Positions 41,541-50,145 of a DNA stretch of 64,000 nt are shown in pieces. The stretch's first letter is position 1; each line of letters begins with the position of its first letter. Location: positions 50,220 through 114,219 of the forward strand of contig CALJLN010000042.1 in the NCBI GenBank assembly GCA_937982565.1, read 5' to 3'. The stretch is from UBA2421 sp002343075 (GTDB lineage: Bacteria > Planctomycetota > Phycisphaerae > Tepidisphaerales > Tepidisphaeraceae). Both the position numbers and the translations under genes were made by a program. The notes under the pieces were generated by a model, which saw only the letters and a program-made list of their open reading frames with translations, was not told the DNA's origin and made no database searches.

Positions 41541-43796
41541 TTACTTCAATGTGGAGACGAGCCGCACCACCAGTTCCGTCGCGGTGGACGGCGAGTATCC
41601 CACCACGCCATCAACCGGATTGCCCACCATCCCCGCACTCAAATCTTCCCGGCTATAGATGATCGCAACCCGCTCCCCCTGCTTCACACATTTCAGCCGT
41701 GGTTCGTTTCGCAGGTCGCCAACCAGCTTTCGCGCGTAGCCCCGAAACGCGATCTCCATCTTCTCGCCCCGTGGTGTGAGCAGCATCGGATGACTGTCGG
41801 GCAGCGGTTCGAGTTTGGCGTCGGGCAACAACTCGGCCAGCATTGGCTCGACCGCGCCGGCAAACGCACTGCTTCCGCCGGCGCAGTCAATCAGCAACGT
41901 GCCCCCCGCGGCGATGAAGCTCCGCAGGGCGTCGAGCTGTTGTGTCGAAAACACCGCGGCATCCGTACCGGTGAGATGCGCCACATCCACCCCCGCCAAA
42001 TCCTCGCCCATTTTTACTGTTTTCATCTCAATCGCAGTCTTCTCCCGATTCCGGGCAATCGCCGCAACGCGATTCCAGCCGGCTGGCTCAGGATCCCAGT
42101 TGCCCTCGTACTGCAAGCGGGCCACCTGAACAGTCTTGCTGGTGGCGATGGCTGGATCCGCTTCCACCACCCACGATTCGCCACGAAGCCGCAGGTTCTC
42201 CCGCCCGGCGGCGTATTGGTGAATGTCGGAGGCCAGTTGCCAGAATTCTTCCTTGGACGACGCATTGTTCGACTGCCACCAGCGCGCCGGATCGCCGAAG
42301 GGCAGCACAACCATCAGCTCCCGAACGCCGTTACTCAAGCCGAGCACCACCGGCTTGCTCTTCCAGGCGGTGCGCATGAACTGCTGATTGGTGTAGATCA
42401 CATGCTCGGCAGGTAGTTCGCGCCACTCGCGGCCGGGGAAGAGATCGGCGCCGAGTTTTCTCATCGAGTCGGCAAACGCCTTGCTCGACAAATCCGCCGC
42501 ACAGAGCAGAAGCCCACCCTGCTCGACAAACATCCGCAACTGCGCCTTTTCCTCGGTTGAAAAATCGACCGGCTTGCTGCCGGCGATGTAGAGCACCGGC
42601 GCGCTGTGCCAATCCTTCACCGGCGCATTGAGATTGATAACCTGCCAGTTTAGCTCGCGTTCGGTGACCCGGCCCATGAATCGCACGACGTTTGCGATAT
42701 CGCGCGGGCGGGCGTTCCAGTCAAGGTCGTTGGCGCTTGCCGGCGCGTAATTGAGCTTGTTGATTGCCACGGGCGCAACCCCGCGCGAGAGCGTGAGAAT
42801 CGCAAACGCCGTGTCGCTGATGCTTCCCTGCCCGCGGTTGTCGCGATGCCACCCGCCGGAGGGCCGCTGCCTCGAGAGCAGGAAGCCGGCAATCTTTTCG
42901 TACCAATCGTGCTCTCCGATGTAACGCAACCCGCCCGCCAAGCCGACGCGCTCGAGGGCATACAGCGTCGGATAGGGGAAGTCGCGGTCGTAGCGGGAAT
43001 CGCTAATCACTTTATCAAAGTTGTCACTGAGCCACCTCACGCCCTTATCAATGCTCTTCCGGGCCGGTGCGGTACGCGCGGGCGAGCCATCGGGCACGGC
43101 ATAATCGAGCGCAATGAAGAGCGTCGCCACACCCGCCGCCGTCATGCCGGGGGTGTGGGGGTAGTCGGCGTCCTGCCGGGCCTTGTATGTCCACCCTCCG
43201 GCGGGGTCTTGATGTCGCATCCAACCTTCAACGATCAGCTTCCATGTCGAGTCGGGAATTTCCACATCGCTTTGCGCCGCCGCCCACAAACCGAGCACGG
43301 CGTAGTTGGCGCGGGAGTGGCTGTAGCCGTCACCGGTTCCGGGCAGATAGTCCCAGAAGCCCTTTGCGCGGCCGTTGGTCTTCATCGCGCTCAGCAGCCG
43401 CTGGGTGTCCTTGCGAAGCAACTGCTTCACTTCGGGAGATGCCGGCAGTTGCGCCCAGACCTGGCATCGCATGGCAACGGCATAGACGCCCTCAAGCTCC
43501 GCCTGTTTCAGGAACTTGATCGCATTGGCCACGCGCGGGTCGCTGGCGCTCTCGCCCCCGACGAGCAGCGCGTAAACCGCCAGCGCCGTGTTGCCACCCC
43601 ACTGCCCGCCGGATTCGTTCCAGGGTTTATCATTCGGGTTACGCTTCGGTTCGTACTCGAACGACCCATTGTCTTTCTGCTGCGCGTAGAGCCACTTTTT
43701 CCCCTTCTCGATCGACTCACGCACCTGTGCGGTTGACACCCCGGCATGAACAGCGGCAGCGGTGAAAAACGTGATGAGGGTTATGCGCAGCAACAT
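41541..43796 (-). CDS. Secreted prenyltransferase/squalene-cyclase-fold protein with two DUF4159 domains
   Basis: 751 residues from the ATG at 43796; a signal peptide covers about 1-20. Residues about 25-380 hold alpha-toroid repeats with Gly-Gly-Trp cores (DPAGGWTYKARQD, RPSGGWHRDNRGQ), as in squalene cyclase-fold proteins. Two DUF4159 (glutamine-amidotransferase-like) domains follow, around residues 415-500 (LYIAGSKPVDFSTEEKAQLR) and 620-710 (HLTGTDAAVFSTQQLDALR). This combination is common in planctomycetes and of unknown function, probably extracytoplasmic. The catalytic Asp-rich motif of true cyclases was not seen. Longer starts lack a signal peptide. Confidence 0.75.
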   Translation of the reverse strand: MLLRITLITFFTAAAVHAGVSTAQVRESIEKGKKWLYAQQKDNGSFEYEPKRNPNDKPWNESGGQWGGNTALAVYALLVGGESASDPRVANAIKFLKQAELEGVYAVAMRCQVWAQLPASPEVKQLLRKDTQRLLSAMKTNGRAKGFWDYLPGTGDGYSHSRANYAVLGLWAAAQSDVEIPDSTWKLIVEGWMRHQDPAGGWTYKARQDADYPHTPGMTAAGVATLFIALDYAVPDGSPARTAPARKSIDKGVRWLSDNFDKVISDSRYDRDFPYPTLYALERVGLAGGLRYIGEHDWYEKIAGFLLSRQRPSGGWHRDNRGQGSISDTAFAILTLSRGVAPVAINKLNYAPASANDLDWNARPRDIANVVRFMGRVTERELNWQVINLNAPVKDWHSAPVLYIAGSKPVDFSTEEKAQLRMFVEQGGLLLCAADLSSKAFADSMRKLGADLFPGREWRELPAEHVIYTNQQFMRTAWKSKPVVLGLSNGVRELMVVLPFGDPARWWQSNNASSKEEFWQLASDIHQYAAGRENLRLRGESWVVEADPAIATSKTVQVARLQYEGNWDPEPAGWNRVAAIARNREKTAIEMKTVKMGEDLAGVDVAHLTGTDAAVFSTQQLDALRSFIAAGGTLLIDCAGGSSAFAGAVEPMLAELLPDAKLEPLPDSHPMLLTPRGEKMEIAFRGYARKLVGDLRNEPRLKCVKQGERVAIIYSREDLSAGMVGNPVDGVVGYSPSTATELVVRLVSTLK

Positions 43797-44123
43797 CGTC
43801 GGGATTGTACCGCCGATGGGTGCCGGACGTCTCACAAATCCGCGGCGGGCATGCGATTGTGGACGATTTTTCATTGCTCCATGAAATGCTAGAGGTGTTG
43901 CGCACCGATGATCGCTCTGGCGCAGCGCGCCTCTTGATTTCGCCGATTTCAGCCCCTCACGACAGAAGAATTTTTGAGAACTTCAATCGGCGGCGCTGCG
44001 CGCAGCGAGCGGTGAACCTGCAGCGGCACCTGCAGGCGACAAACGACGCAAGCGCGTCCCCCGCCTTGCAGCGAGAGAACGCGCCTGTGTCATTTCGAGA
44101 TCGCTTCTGCCGAACGACCACAG
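43797..44123. other. Intergenic region between two minus-strand genes
   Basis: 327 nt without a convincing gene, ribosome binding site or terminator with a T-run. CCTGCAG words are repeated near 44018-44036. It should contain the promoter of the cyclase-fold gene at its left end. Confidence 0.4.
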
Positions 44124-45083
44124 TCAACGTCGCTTACGTAACATCACCGCAGCGGTTATGGCCAACAAGCCGGCAGTCGAGGGTTCCGGGATGATCGGCA
44201 AGATGGCAAACCCGCCGTCGAAATCAAACGGGCTGGCGGCAGGCCCGACCAGCGCGCCGTTTGTCGTCGCACCGGTGCCGAGATTGACCGTGTACAGCAA
44301 GTAGGCACCGAGCGGGCCGCCAATCGGGGCGTCAGGCCTCTTGAAAACTGCCCACCCGGCATCGCCGCCTATCGTCGGATCGGCATCACCCGGGGTGGTG
44401 TAGATATCAAACCCGATCCCGGCCTGCACGTTGCTGATCCCAAAGCCGAACGGACCCACAGTACTCACGACGCCATCGTTTGGAGGGTTTTGTAACAGCA
44501 GTTCGTTGTTGCGCGAGTCCATGTCATACAAGGCAGTCGTGCCACCCATCGCCGGCTGGTTGTTAATGTACGCAGCACCGCTGATAAACGGCGCGCTACC
44601 GTTTCCGAACGCAAGATTGCCATCGACCAATGCAATCTGGCCTGTGGCCGAGTTCAGCCGAAGGTTGGTATTGTTCGTGGCAACCAGCCTGATGCGCATG
44701 CTGTTGTCGGCCTGCAGTGTGGTCGGATTAAAATCAAACCCATAGCTGCTGTTGCCTGTCAGATTATAGCCTGGACCTGATGACGCAAACCCCGCCCCCA
44801 CCGGCGTTGAGGCGCCCGTGGCAATGTCGACGGTGTACAACTGCGTCGTATTCGGCCCGACGTCCAGCGCGTAGAGCGTGCTCGTGCCGGGGCGAAAGTC
44901 GATGCCTTCGGGCACGAAGCCCACCGGGCCGACCGTCGTCACGTTTGACGGCGAAGCCAGATCAAAGCTGAAAAGATTTCCCTCGGCGTTTACGCCATAC
45001 GCGATCTGCGCGCTGGCGGTGCTAAGAGTAATACCCATCGCCGCGAGCGCGGCACAACCCGAAAACCAGAACCTTCCACGCAT
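44124..45083 (-). CDS. DUF4394 domain-containing PEP-CTERM protein
   Basis: 319 residues from the ATG at 45083, preceded by AAGGAGGAG, which decides the start. The signal peptide covers about 1-25 (STASAQ). The body has the DUF4394 pattern: IAYGVNAEGNLFSFDLASP, VGPVGFVPEGIDFRPGTST, LYTVDIATGASTPVG and YGFDFNPTT, a beta-propeller-like repeated strand set. It ends in IPEPSTAGLLAI and RKRR, the PEP-CTERM tag. It is exported and probably structural or binding; no catalytic motif is seen. Confidence 0.85.
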   Translation of the reverse strand: MRGRFWFSGCAALAAMGITLSTASAQIAYGVNAEGNLFSFDLASPSNVTTVGPVGFVPEGIDFRPGTSTLYALDVGPNTTQLYTVDIATGASTPVGAGFASSGPGYNLTGNSSYGFDFNPTTLQADNSMRIRLVATNNTNLRLNSATGQIALVDGNLAFGNGSAPFISGAAYINNQPAMGGTTALYDMDSRNNELLLQNPPNDGVVSTVGPFGFGISNVQAGIGFDIYTTPGDADPTIGGDAGWAVFKRPDAPIGGPLGAYLLYTVNLGTGATTNGALVGPAASPFDFDGGFAILPIIPEPSTAGLLAITAAVMLRKRR

Positions 45084-45397
45084 TTTCTCCTCCTTAAGTT
45101 GAGAAACGTGTGAATCAGAATGTAGAAAAGGTGAAGTCCACCGCCGCCGAGCAAGCGACGACAAACCCACAACGCGGGCGTGCTGACCATCAATGCGTTA
45201 CAGTTGAAAAAACCTGTCCCACCGCACTAACTGCCCGTCTGCCCGATGTGAATAATCTAACAAGACCCCCGCAGACAGCAACGAAAATCTGGACCTCTCC
45301 GCACTTTATCTCGCAGAGCGAACGCAAGCCACCGCACAAAAAGCGACTTAGTGGTGTCGCCAAGTCGTTCATTATCAGGTGTTTGCAGACGAACCGA
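45084..45397. other. Intergenic region between rpsA and the DUF4394 gene
   Basis: 314 nt. No gene is supported. It should hold the end of the rpsA transcript and the promoter of the DUF4394 gene. I saw no hairpin followed by a T-run on the minus strand. Confidence 0.4.
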
Positions 45398-46894
45398 CTA
45401 AAACTCCAGCCCGCCTTTAAGCGCCTTGCCCTTGCGCTTTTCTTCGCGCTTCTTGCGGTCGACCTCGGCCTTGTCGGCGGCGGCTTTAAGTGCGGCCCTT
45501 GCGGCGTCGCCTTTGGCGCCGGCTTGTTTCAGGCTCAGGCTCACCCGGCGCGTCTTGGCATCAACCTCCAGAACGCGCACCTCTATCTGCTGCCCCACCT
45601 GCACCGCATCGCCCGAGGCCCGCACGCGCTGGTCGGATAGCTCGCTGATATGAATCAGCCCTTCAAGCCCCGGTTCAAGCTCCACAAACGCACCAAAGTC
45701 GACCAGCCGGCTTACGGTGCCAGTCACGGTGGTATCGACGGCGTACTTACCCACCGCTTCGCCCCACGGATTCGGCCCGGCCTGCTTCAGGCTGAAGCTG
45801 ACCTTCTTCTTATCGGCTTCGAGACTGATGACGACGAGCTTGATCGTGTCGCCTTCTTTAACAACGTCGCCGGGGTGTTTGATGCGATTCCAGCTCATCT
45901 CGCTGATCGGCAACAATCCTTCCAGGCCTTCTTCCACTTCAACAAACGCACCAAACGGCGCGAGGCGCGCCACCCGGCCCGTGACTTCACTCCCAACGGC
46001 ATACTTATTCTCGGCACCCACCCACGGATCGGCCATCATCTGCTTCAGGCTCAGGCTTAGTTTGCCGGTTTCGCGGTCGAACTTAATGATTTTTACATCA
46101 ACTACATCGCCGACTTTCACAAAATCGCTGGGCTTGCTTCCCCGGCGGTGGGTGATCTCGCTGACGTGAAGCAATCCGTCAAGCCCGCCGAGATCAACGA
46201 ACGCGCCGTAATCGAGCACGCTGCGAATCGTCCCGCGGACCACCATTCCCTCGGCGAGTTCGCTGATGGCCTTTTGCTTGGCCGCTTCCTTCTCGCGTTC
46301 CAGAATCGTTTTGCGGCTAACAACAAGCTTCTGCGACCCGCGGTCGAATTGAATGACCTCGACCGCCAGCTTCTGGCCGAGATAAACGCTGATATCTTTC
46401 TCAAAAAATAGCGCCACCTGCCCCGAAGGCATGAAACCGCGCATGGTCTTGATCTGCAGTTCCAGCCCGCCTTTGTTCATTCCGGTGACGGTGCCTTCCA
46501 CAATCTGGCCGACTTCCAGATTCTCCCATGTCACCTGGCTCGAGAGGGCGCCCTTGGGCATGACGATGAGCAACCCTTCGGCGGCGTCATACCGATCGAC
46601 GGTGAATTCCATTTCTGCGCCAACCGCAGGCAGTTCCTGAAACTGCATGACCTGCGCAATGCCCTGGCTCTTGCCGCCAAAGTCGATGAACACCTCGCCC
46701 TTGATCTGATCGACGCTGACCACACGGCCGCGCTTGGGGCCTTGCGCAGGGCCGGTTTGCTCGACGCGCCGGTCAGCTTCGCTTTTGTCGTAGAGCGCTT
46801 CGAGCGAAACGCCTGCAAGTGCGGCGTTCACCTGTTCTTCCAGCGCGGCGTCGGTGTTGGGGCGAAACTTTTCCTTGAGCTGATCGTCACTCAT
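45398..46894 (-). CDS. rpsA: 30S ribosomal protein S1 (five S1 RNA-binding repeats)
   Basis: 498 residues. Five S1 domains can be followed at about 54-118, 126-190, 214-285, 300-370 and 386-455; the last three carry the typical DYGAFVDLGGLDGLLHVSEI, APFGAFVEVEEGLEGLLPIS and VDFGAFVELEPGLEGLIHIS. The C-terminus is Lys/Arg-rich. S1 binds mRNA leaders on the small subunit. Length and five repeats are close to the usual four to six. The upstream gap holds a perfect 11-bp inverted repeat (46953-47013), which would lie in the rpsA leader or promoter. Confidence 0.9.
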   Translation of the reverse strand: MSDDQLKEKFRPNTDAALEEQVNAALAGVSLEALYDKSEADRRVEQTGPAQGPKRGRVVSVDQIKGEVFIDFGGKSQGIAQVMQFQELPAVGAEMEFTVDRYDAAEGLLIVMPKGALSSQVTWENLEVGQIVEGTVTGMNKGGLELQIKTMRGFMPSGQVALFFEKDISVYLGQKLAVEVIQFDRGSQKLVVSRKTILEREKEAAKQKAISELAEGMVVRGTIRSVLDYGAFVDLGGLDGLLHVSEITHRRGSKPSDFVKVGDVVDVKIIKFDRETGKLSLSLKQMMADPWVGAENKYAVGSEVTGRVARLAPFGAFVEVEEGLEGLLPISEMSWNRIKHPGDVVKEGDTIKLVVISLEADKKKVSFSLKQAGPNPWGEAVGKYAVDTTVTGTVSRLVDFGAFVELEPGLEGLIHISELSDQRVRASGDAVQVGQQIEVRVLEVDAKTRRVSLSLKQAGAKGDAARAALKAAADKAEVDRKKREEKRKGKALKGGLEF

Positions 46895-46952
46895 ACGACT
46901 TCTCGGATTCCATCGGACCTTGAAGATTCGCCCGCCTCGCTCGCGGGGCGTT

Positions 46953-47013
46953 GGTTTGCGAATTCTTCAGAAAAGAGCGGAAAGTCTAACCTGCCTGCAA
47001 CCATTCGCAAACC
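46953..47013. promoter_or_regulatory. Perfect 11-bp inverted repeat in the rpsA upstream region
   Basis: GGTTTGCGAAT (46953-46963) and ATTCGCAAACC (47003-47013) are exact inverted copies with a 39-nt spacer, in the 170-nt gap between divergent rpsA and the M32 carboxypeptidase gene. They could be two operators or the base of a leader hairpin; S1 is known to control its own mRNA in other bacteria. Confidence 0.5.
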
Positions 47014-47064
47014 GGTGCATGTTGCTGGACGAATCGACTTCCCGCGGCGCACAATACACCCATC

Positions 47065-48582
47065 ATGAACACACCAACCCCCGCTTACGACAAATTGCGT
47101 ACCGAGCTTCGTGAGATCGGCATCCTGAGTTCCATCGGCAGTTTATTGGGGTGGGATCAGCAAGTTATGCTCCCCGAAGCCGGCAACCCCTACCGGGCCG
47201 GGCAGATGGAGTTTCTGGCCAAACTCATCCACGAGCGGTCCACGAGCGGGAAGCTGGGTGATTTGATCGCCGCTGCCGAGGCAGAGGCCGGGGGGCTGGA
47301 TCGCCATTCCGATGCCGCGGTCGTGGCCCGTGACGCCCGGCGGGGGTATGACCGAGAGACCAAGCTTCCCGGGGAATTGGTCGCTGAAATGGCAAAAACC
47401 GAGGTTTTGGGCCATCAGGCGTGGGTTGAAGCGCGAAAAAACTCGTCTTACGCGTCGTTTAAGCCTTGGCTGGCCAAGTGGCTGGACCTGAAAAAGCAGG
47501 AGATCGCGTGCGTCGGCTACAAAGATCACCCCTACGATGCCCTCCTCGACCGCTACGAACCTTATGAGACCGCCGCCGGGGTGACGAAGGTGTTTGAGTC
47601 GCTTCGGGATGAGCTGGTCTCGCTGGTTCAGAAGATCGCCGGATCGAGCAAAAAGGCACCGATTGAGATCATGGAGCGATCATACGATGTAAAGGCCCAG
47701 GAAGCCTTCGGCCGCCTCGCCGCAGAGGCCATCGGTTTCGACTTCACCGCCGGCCGGCTGGATGTGAGCGTCCACCCATTCTGCTCAGGCCAGGGCCAGG
47801 GCGACACGCGCATGACCACCCGCTACCACGAGAATCATTTTAATGACGCGTTCTTCGGCGTGCTGCACGAAACGGGCCACGCGCTTTATGAACAGGGCCT
47901 GCAGAAGGAAAAATACCTCGGCGAGGCGCTCGGCGATTCAGTTTCGCTTGGGATTCACGAAAGCCAAAGCCGCATGTGGGAAAATCTCGTCGGCAGAAGC
48001 CGGGCATTCTGGAAATTTTTCATGCCCAAGGCCCGCAACTCATTTCCTCAGACGCTCAACGGCGTAACGGACGATCAATGGTACGCCGCCACCAACGCGG
48101 TGCAGCCGAGCCTCATTCGGGTTGAAGCCGATGAGATGACCTACAACCTGCACATCCTCATCCGTTTTGAAATGGAAACGGCGCTCACCAGCGGGCAACT
48201 GGGCGTGGACGATGTACCGGCGGCGTGGAATGAGAAATACAAGAAGTATCTCGGCATCACCCCTCCAAACGACGCCAAGGGCTGCCTGCAGGACGTACAC
48301 TGGAGCGCCGGGCTGATGGGCTATTTCCCGACCTACACGCTCGGCAACCTGTATGCCGCGCAGTTTTACGATCAGGCGACGAAGGACATTCCGGATTTAG
48401 AGCAGCAGTTTGCATCGGGCAACTTCAAGCCGCTGCTGGGCTGGTTGCGGGAAAACATCCATCAGCACGGCCGACGGTACTCGGCGCGCGAGCTGGTGAA
48501 GCGCATCACCGGCACAGAACTCTCCGCGCAGCCGCTGCTGAACTATCTGCGGGGCAAGGCCAGCGAAGTGTACGGGGTGTAG
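47065..48582 (+). CDS. M32 family carboxypeptidase
   Basis: 505 residues, the standard length of the thermostable carboxypeptidase 1 family. The zinc motif HETGH lies at residues 269-273 within FGVLHETGHALYEQG, with a further Glu in GIHESQSRMWENLVGRS (about 295-310) and HENHFNDAF-like sequence just before it. It removes C-terminal amino acids from peptides in the cytoplasm, with no signal peptide. The ATG at 47065 is at the expected N-terminus. Divergent from rpsA. Confidence 0.9.
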   Translation: MNTPTPAYDKLRTELREIGILSSIGSLLGWDQQVMLPEAGNPYRAGQMEFLAKLIHERSTSGKLGDLIAAAEAEAGGLDRHSDAAVVARDARRGYDRETKLPGELVAEMAKTEVLGHQAWVEARKNSSYASFKPWLAKWLDLKKQEIACVGYKDHPYDALLDRYEPYETAAGVTKVFESLRDELVSLVQKIAGSSKKAPIEIMERSYDVKAQEAFGRLAAEAIGFDFTAGRLDVSVHPFCSGQGQGDTRMTTRYHENHFNDAFFGVLHETGHALYEQGLQKEKYLGEALGDSVSLGIHESQSRMWENLVGRSRAFWKFFMPKARNSFPQTLNGVTDDQWYAATNAVQPSLIRVEADEMTYNLHILIRFEMETALTSGQLGVDDVPAAWNEKYKKYLGITPPNDAKGCLQDVHWSAGLMGYFPTYTLGNLYAAQFYDQATKDIPDLEQQFASGNFKPLLGWLRENIHQHGRRYSARELVKRITGTELSAQPLLNYLRGKASEVYGV

Positions 48583-48842
48583 CAATGACGCGCCGTGCAT
48601 ACCAAGCTGCACTGATGCGCGTTAACCGGGCGTCGGCTTGATTTGCGCCCCGGAAGCCCCGCAACAGACCCGGGCACGAAGACCCCCCATGCCACTCACC
48701 ATGCCGGCCTTGCGGGTGTAGTGAATGCCAGTTGTTGAAACTCCCGCTGCACTGCGGGTGAAGACCGGGCAGAGGCAGATCAGAGCCGGCCTGAGGTTGC
48801 GCGCGAAGGCGACGATAAACCGACGGCCCCCGGGAACCGATC

Positions 48843-50039
48843 TCACCCGGCGGCGAACAGACTTGCGAGCTGCTCCGCCGACCGACCGACGCAATGCCGC
48901 GCGAGCACATTCGCCCTCCCGACGGCAGCCATACCGCTTAAACTTTGAGTTGAAGCCTGCACACAACTTCGTATCGCCTCGACCAATGCGGGTTGGTCAT
49001 GCGGCGGGATGAGCCATCCGGTTACGCCGGGTTGAACGAGCTCGCGCACGCCGCCGACGTTGGTTGCGATGACCGGGCGCCCCATCGCAAAGGCTTCCAT
49101 GATCGCGACGGGCAGCCCTTCATCACCGCTGGAGAGCACCAGCGCCCGCGAATCGTGCAGGAGCCAGGCAATCTGCTGCTGTGTCTGCCAGCCCGGAAGC
49201 GTCACGCGATCGGTGAGCTTTAATCGCCGGATCTCCCGCTCAAGCCCGCCCCGCAGCGGGCCGTCGCCGGCGATCGTCAAGTGTATTAGGGTGCCGGCGT
49301 CGCGCAGTGCGGCGATCGCGCGGATGAGCAGTAACGGATTCTTTTGCTCATCCAGCCGGGCAATGGAAACGAAGCGCGAATTGCCGGGGATGGGCACGGT
49401 TGCGCTACTCATCCAAGAATCGTCCAGCCCGCAGCGGATGAGATGGATTTTTTTGCTGTGGTGAGGGAACCGGTCGTGCATCAATTGCCGGCCGTGTTCG
49501 CTGACCACAACAACAAAGTCGGCGGCGGCAATTTTGCGGTCGATGCTCAATCCGGCGGGATCGGCAAACTCGTGCGGACCGTGCGCCGTGAAACTGAATG
49601 GGATGTCGAACAACCCCCGGCAGTGCATGGCGACTGAAGCGGGGTTGGTCCCAAAGTGGGCATGCAATCGCCGGATGCCGCGTTTTCGCAGCAGCCGACC
49701 GAGCAGGCATGCGAGGATGACATACCCCAGATTGCCGGCGAGCCGACCATCGCGTCCAGCCATCGTCACCGCTGTCGTCAGGGCATGGGCGAAGCGAACC
49801 GGGCGTCCGACTGCGGTTCGTAGTACGGTGCCGACGACTTTCATAACGCCAGATGAAATCAACACTTGCGTACGGCGCAATTCGATCTGGTCGGCGGCTT
49901 CCAGTGGATGAGCGTTGATCGGGCGATGCGAAAACCGGTGTACGGTCAGGCCGCGCTTCTCAAGTGCCTCAATCTCCCGCCGAATGAAGGTGTGGCTCTG
50001 CGAGGGGTAGCGGTTGACCAGGTATGCGATATCGTCCAT
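48843..50039 (-). CDS. GT4 family glycosyltransferase
   Basis: 398 residues with a GT-B fold. IAYLVNRYPSQSHTFIRREI at the start and HAHFGTNPASVAMHCR are typical of GT4 exopolysaccharide glycosyltransferases. The donor-binding E-x7-E site appears in SSGDEGLPVAIMEAFAMGRP near residues 300-315, followed by TNVGGVRELV. It transfers a sugar from a nucleotide donor to a growing glycan at the cytoplasmic side of the membrane; donor and acceptor unknown. Divergent from the radical SAM gene with a 106-nt gap. Confidence 0.85.
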   Translation of the reverse strand: MDDIAYLVNRYPSQSHTFIRREIEALEKRGLTVHRFSHRPINAHPLEAADQIELRRTQVLISSGVMKVVGTVLRTAVGRPVRFAHALTTAVTMAGRDGRLAGNLGYVILACLLGRLLRKRGIRRLHAHFGTNPASVAMHCRGLFDIPFSFTAHGPHEFADPAGLSIDRKIAAADFVVVVSEHGRQLMHDRFPHHSKKIHLIRCGLDDSWMSSATVPIPGNSRFVSIARLDEQKNPLLLIRAIAALRDAGTLIHLTIAGDGPLRGGLEREIRRLKLTDRVTLPGWQTQQQIAWLLHDSRALVLSSGDEGLPVAIMEAFAMGRPVIATNVGGVRELVQPGVTGWLIPPHDQPALVEAIRSCVQASTQSLSGMAAVGRANVLARHCVGRSAEQLASLFAAG

Positions 50040-50145
50040 GTGAAATTCTCGGACGGCGGTGGAGACTATTCATTCGGGATGTCAATAGTATAATGTGGCG
50101 AAGCAAAGTTTTTTTTGCCGCTTTAGCTGTTCCGGGGAGATGTTC

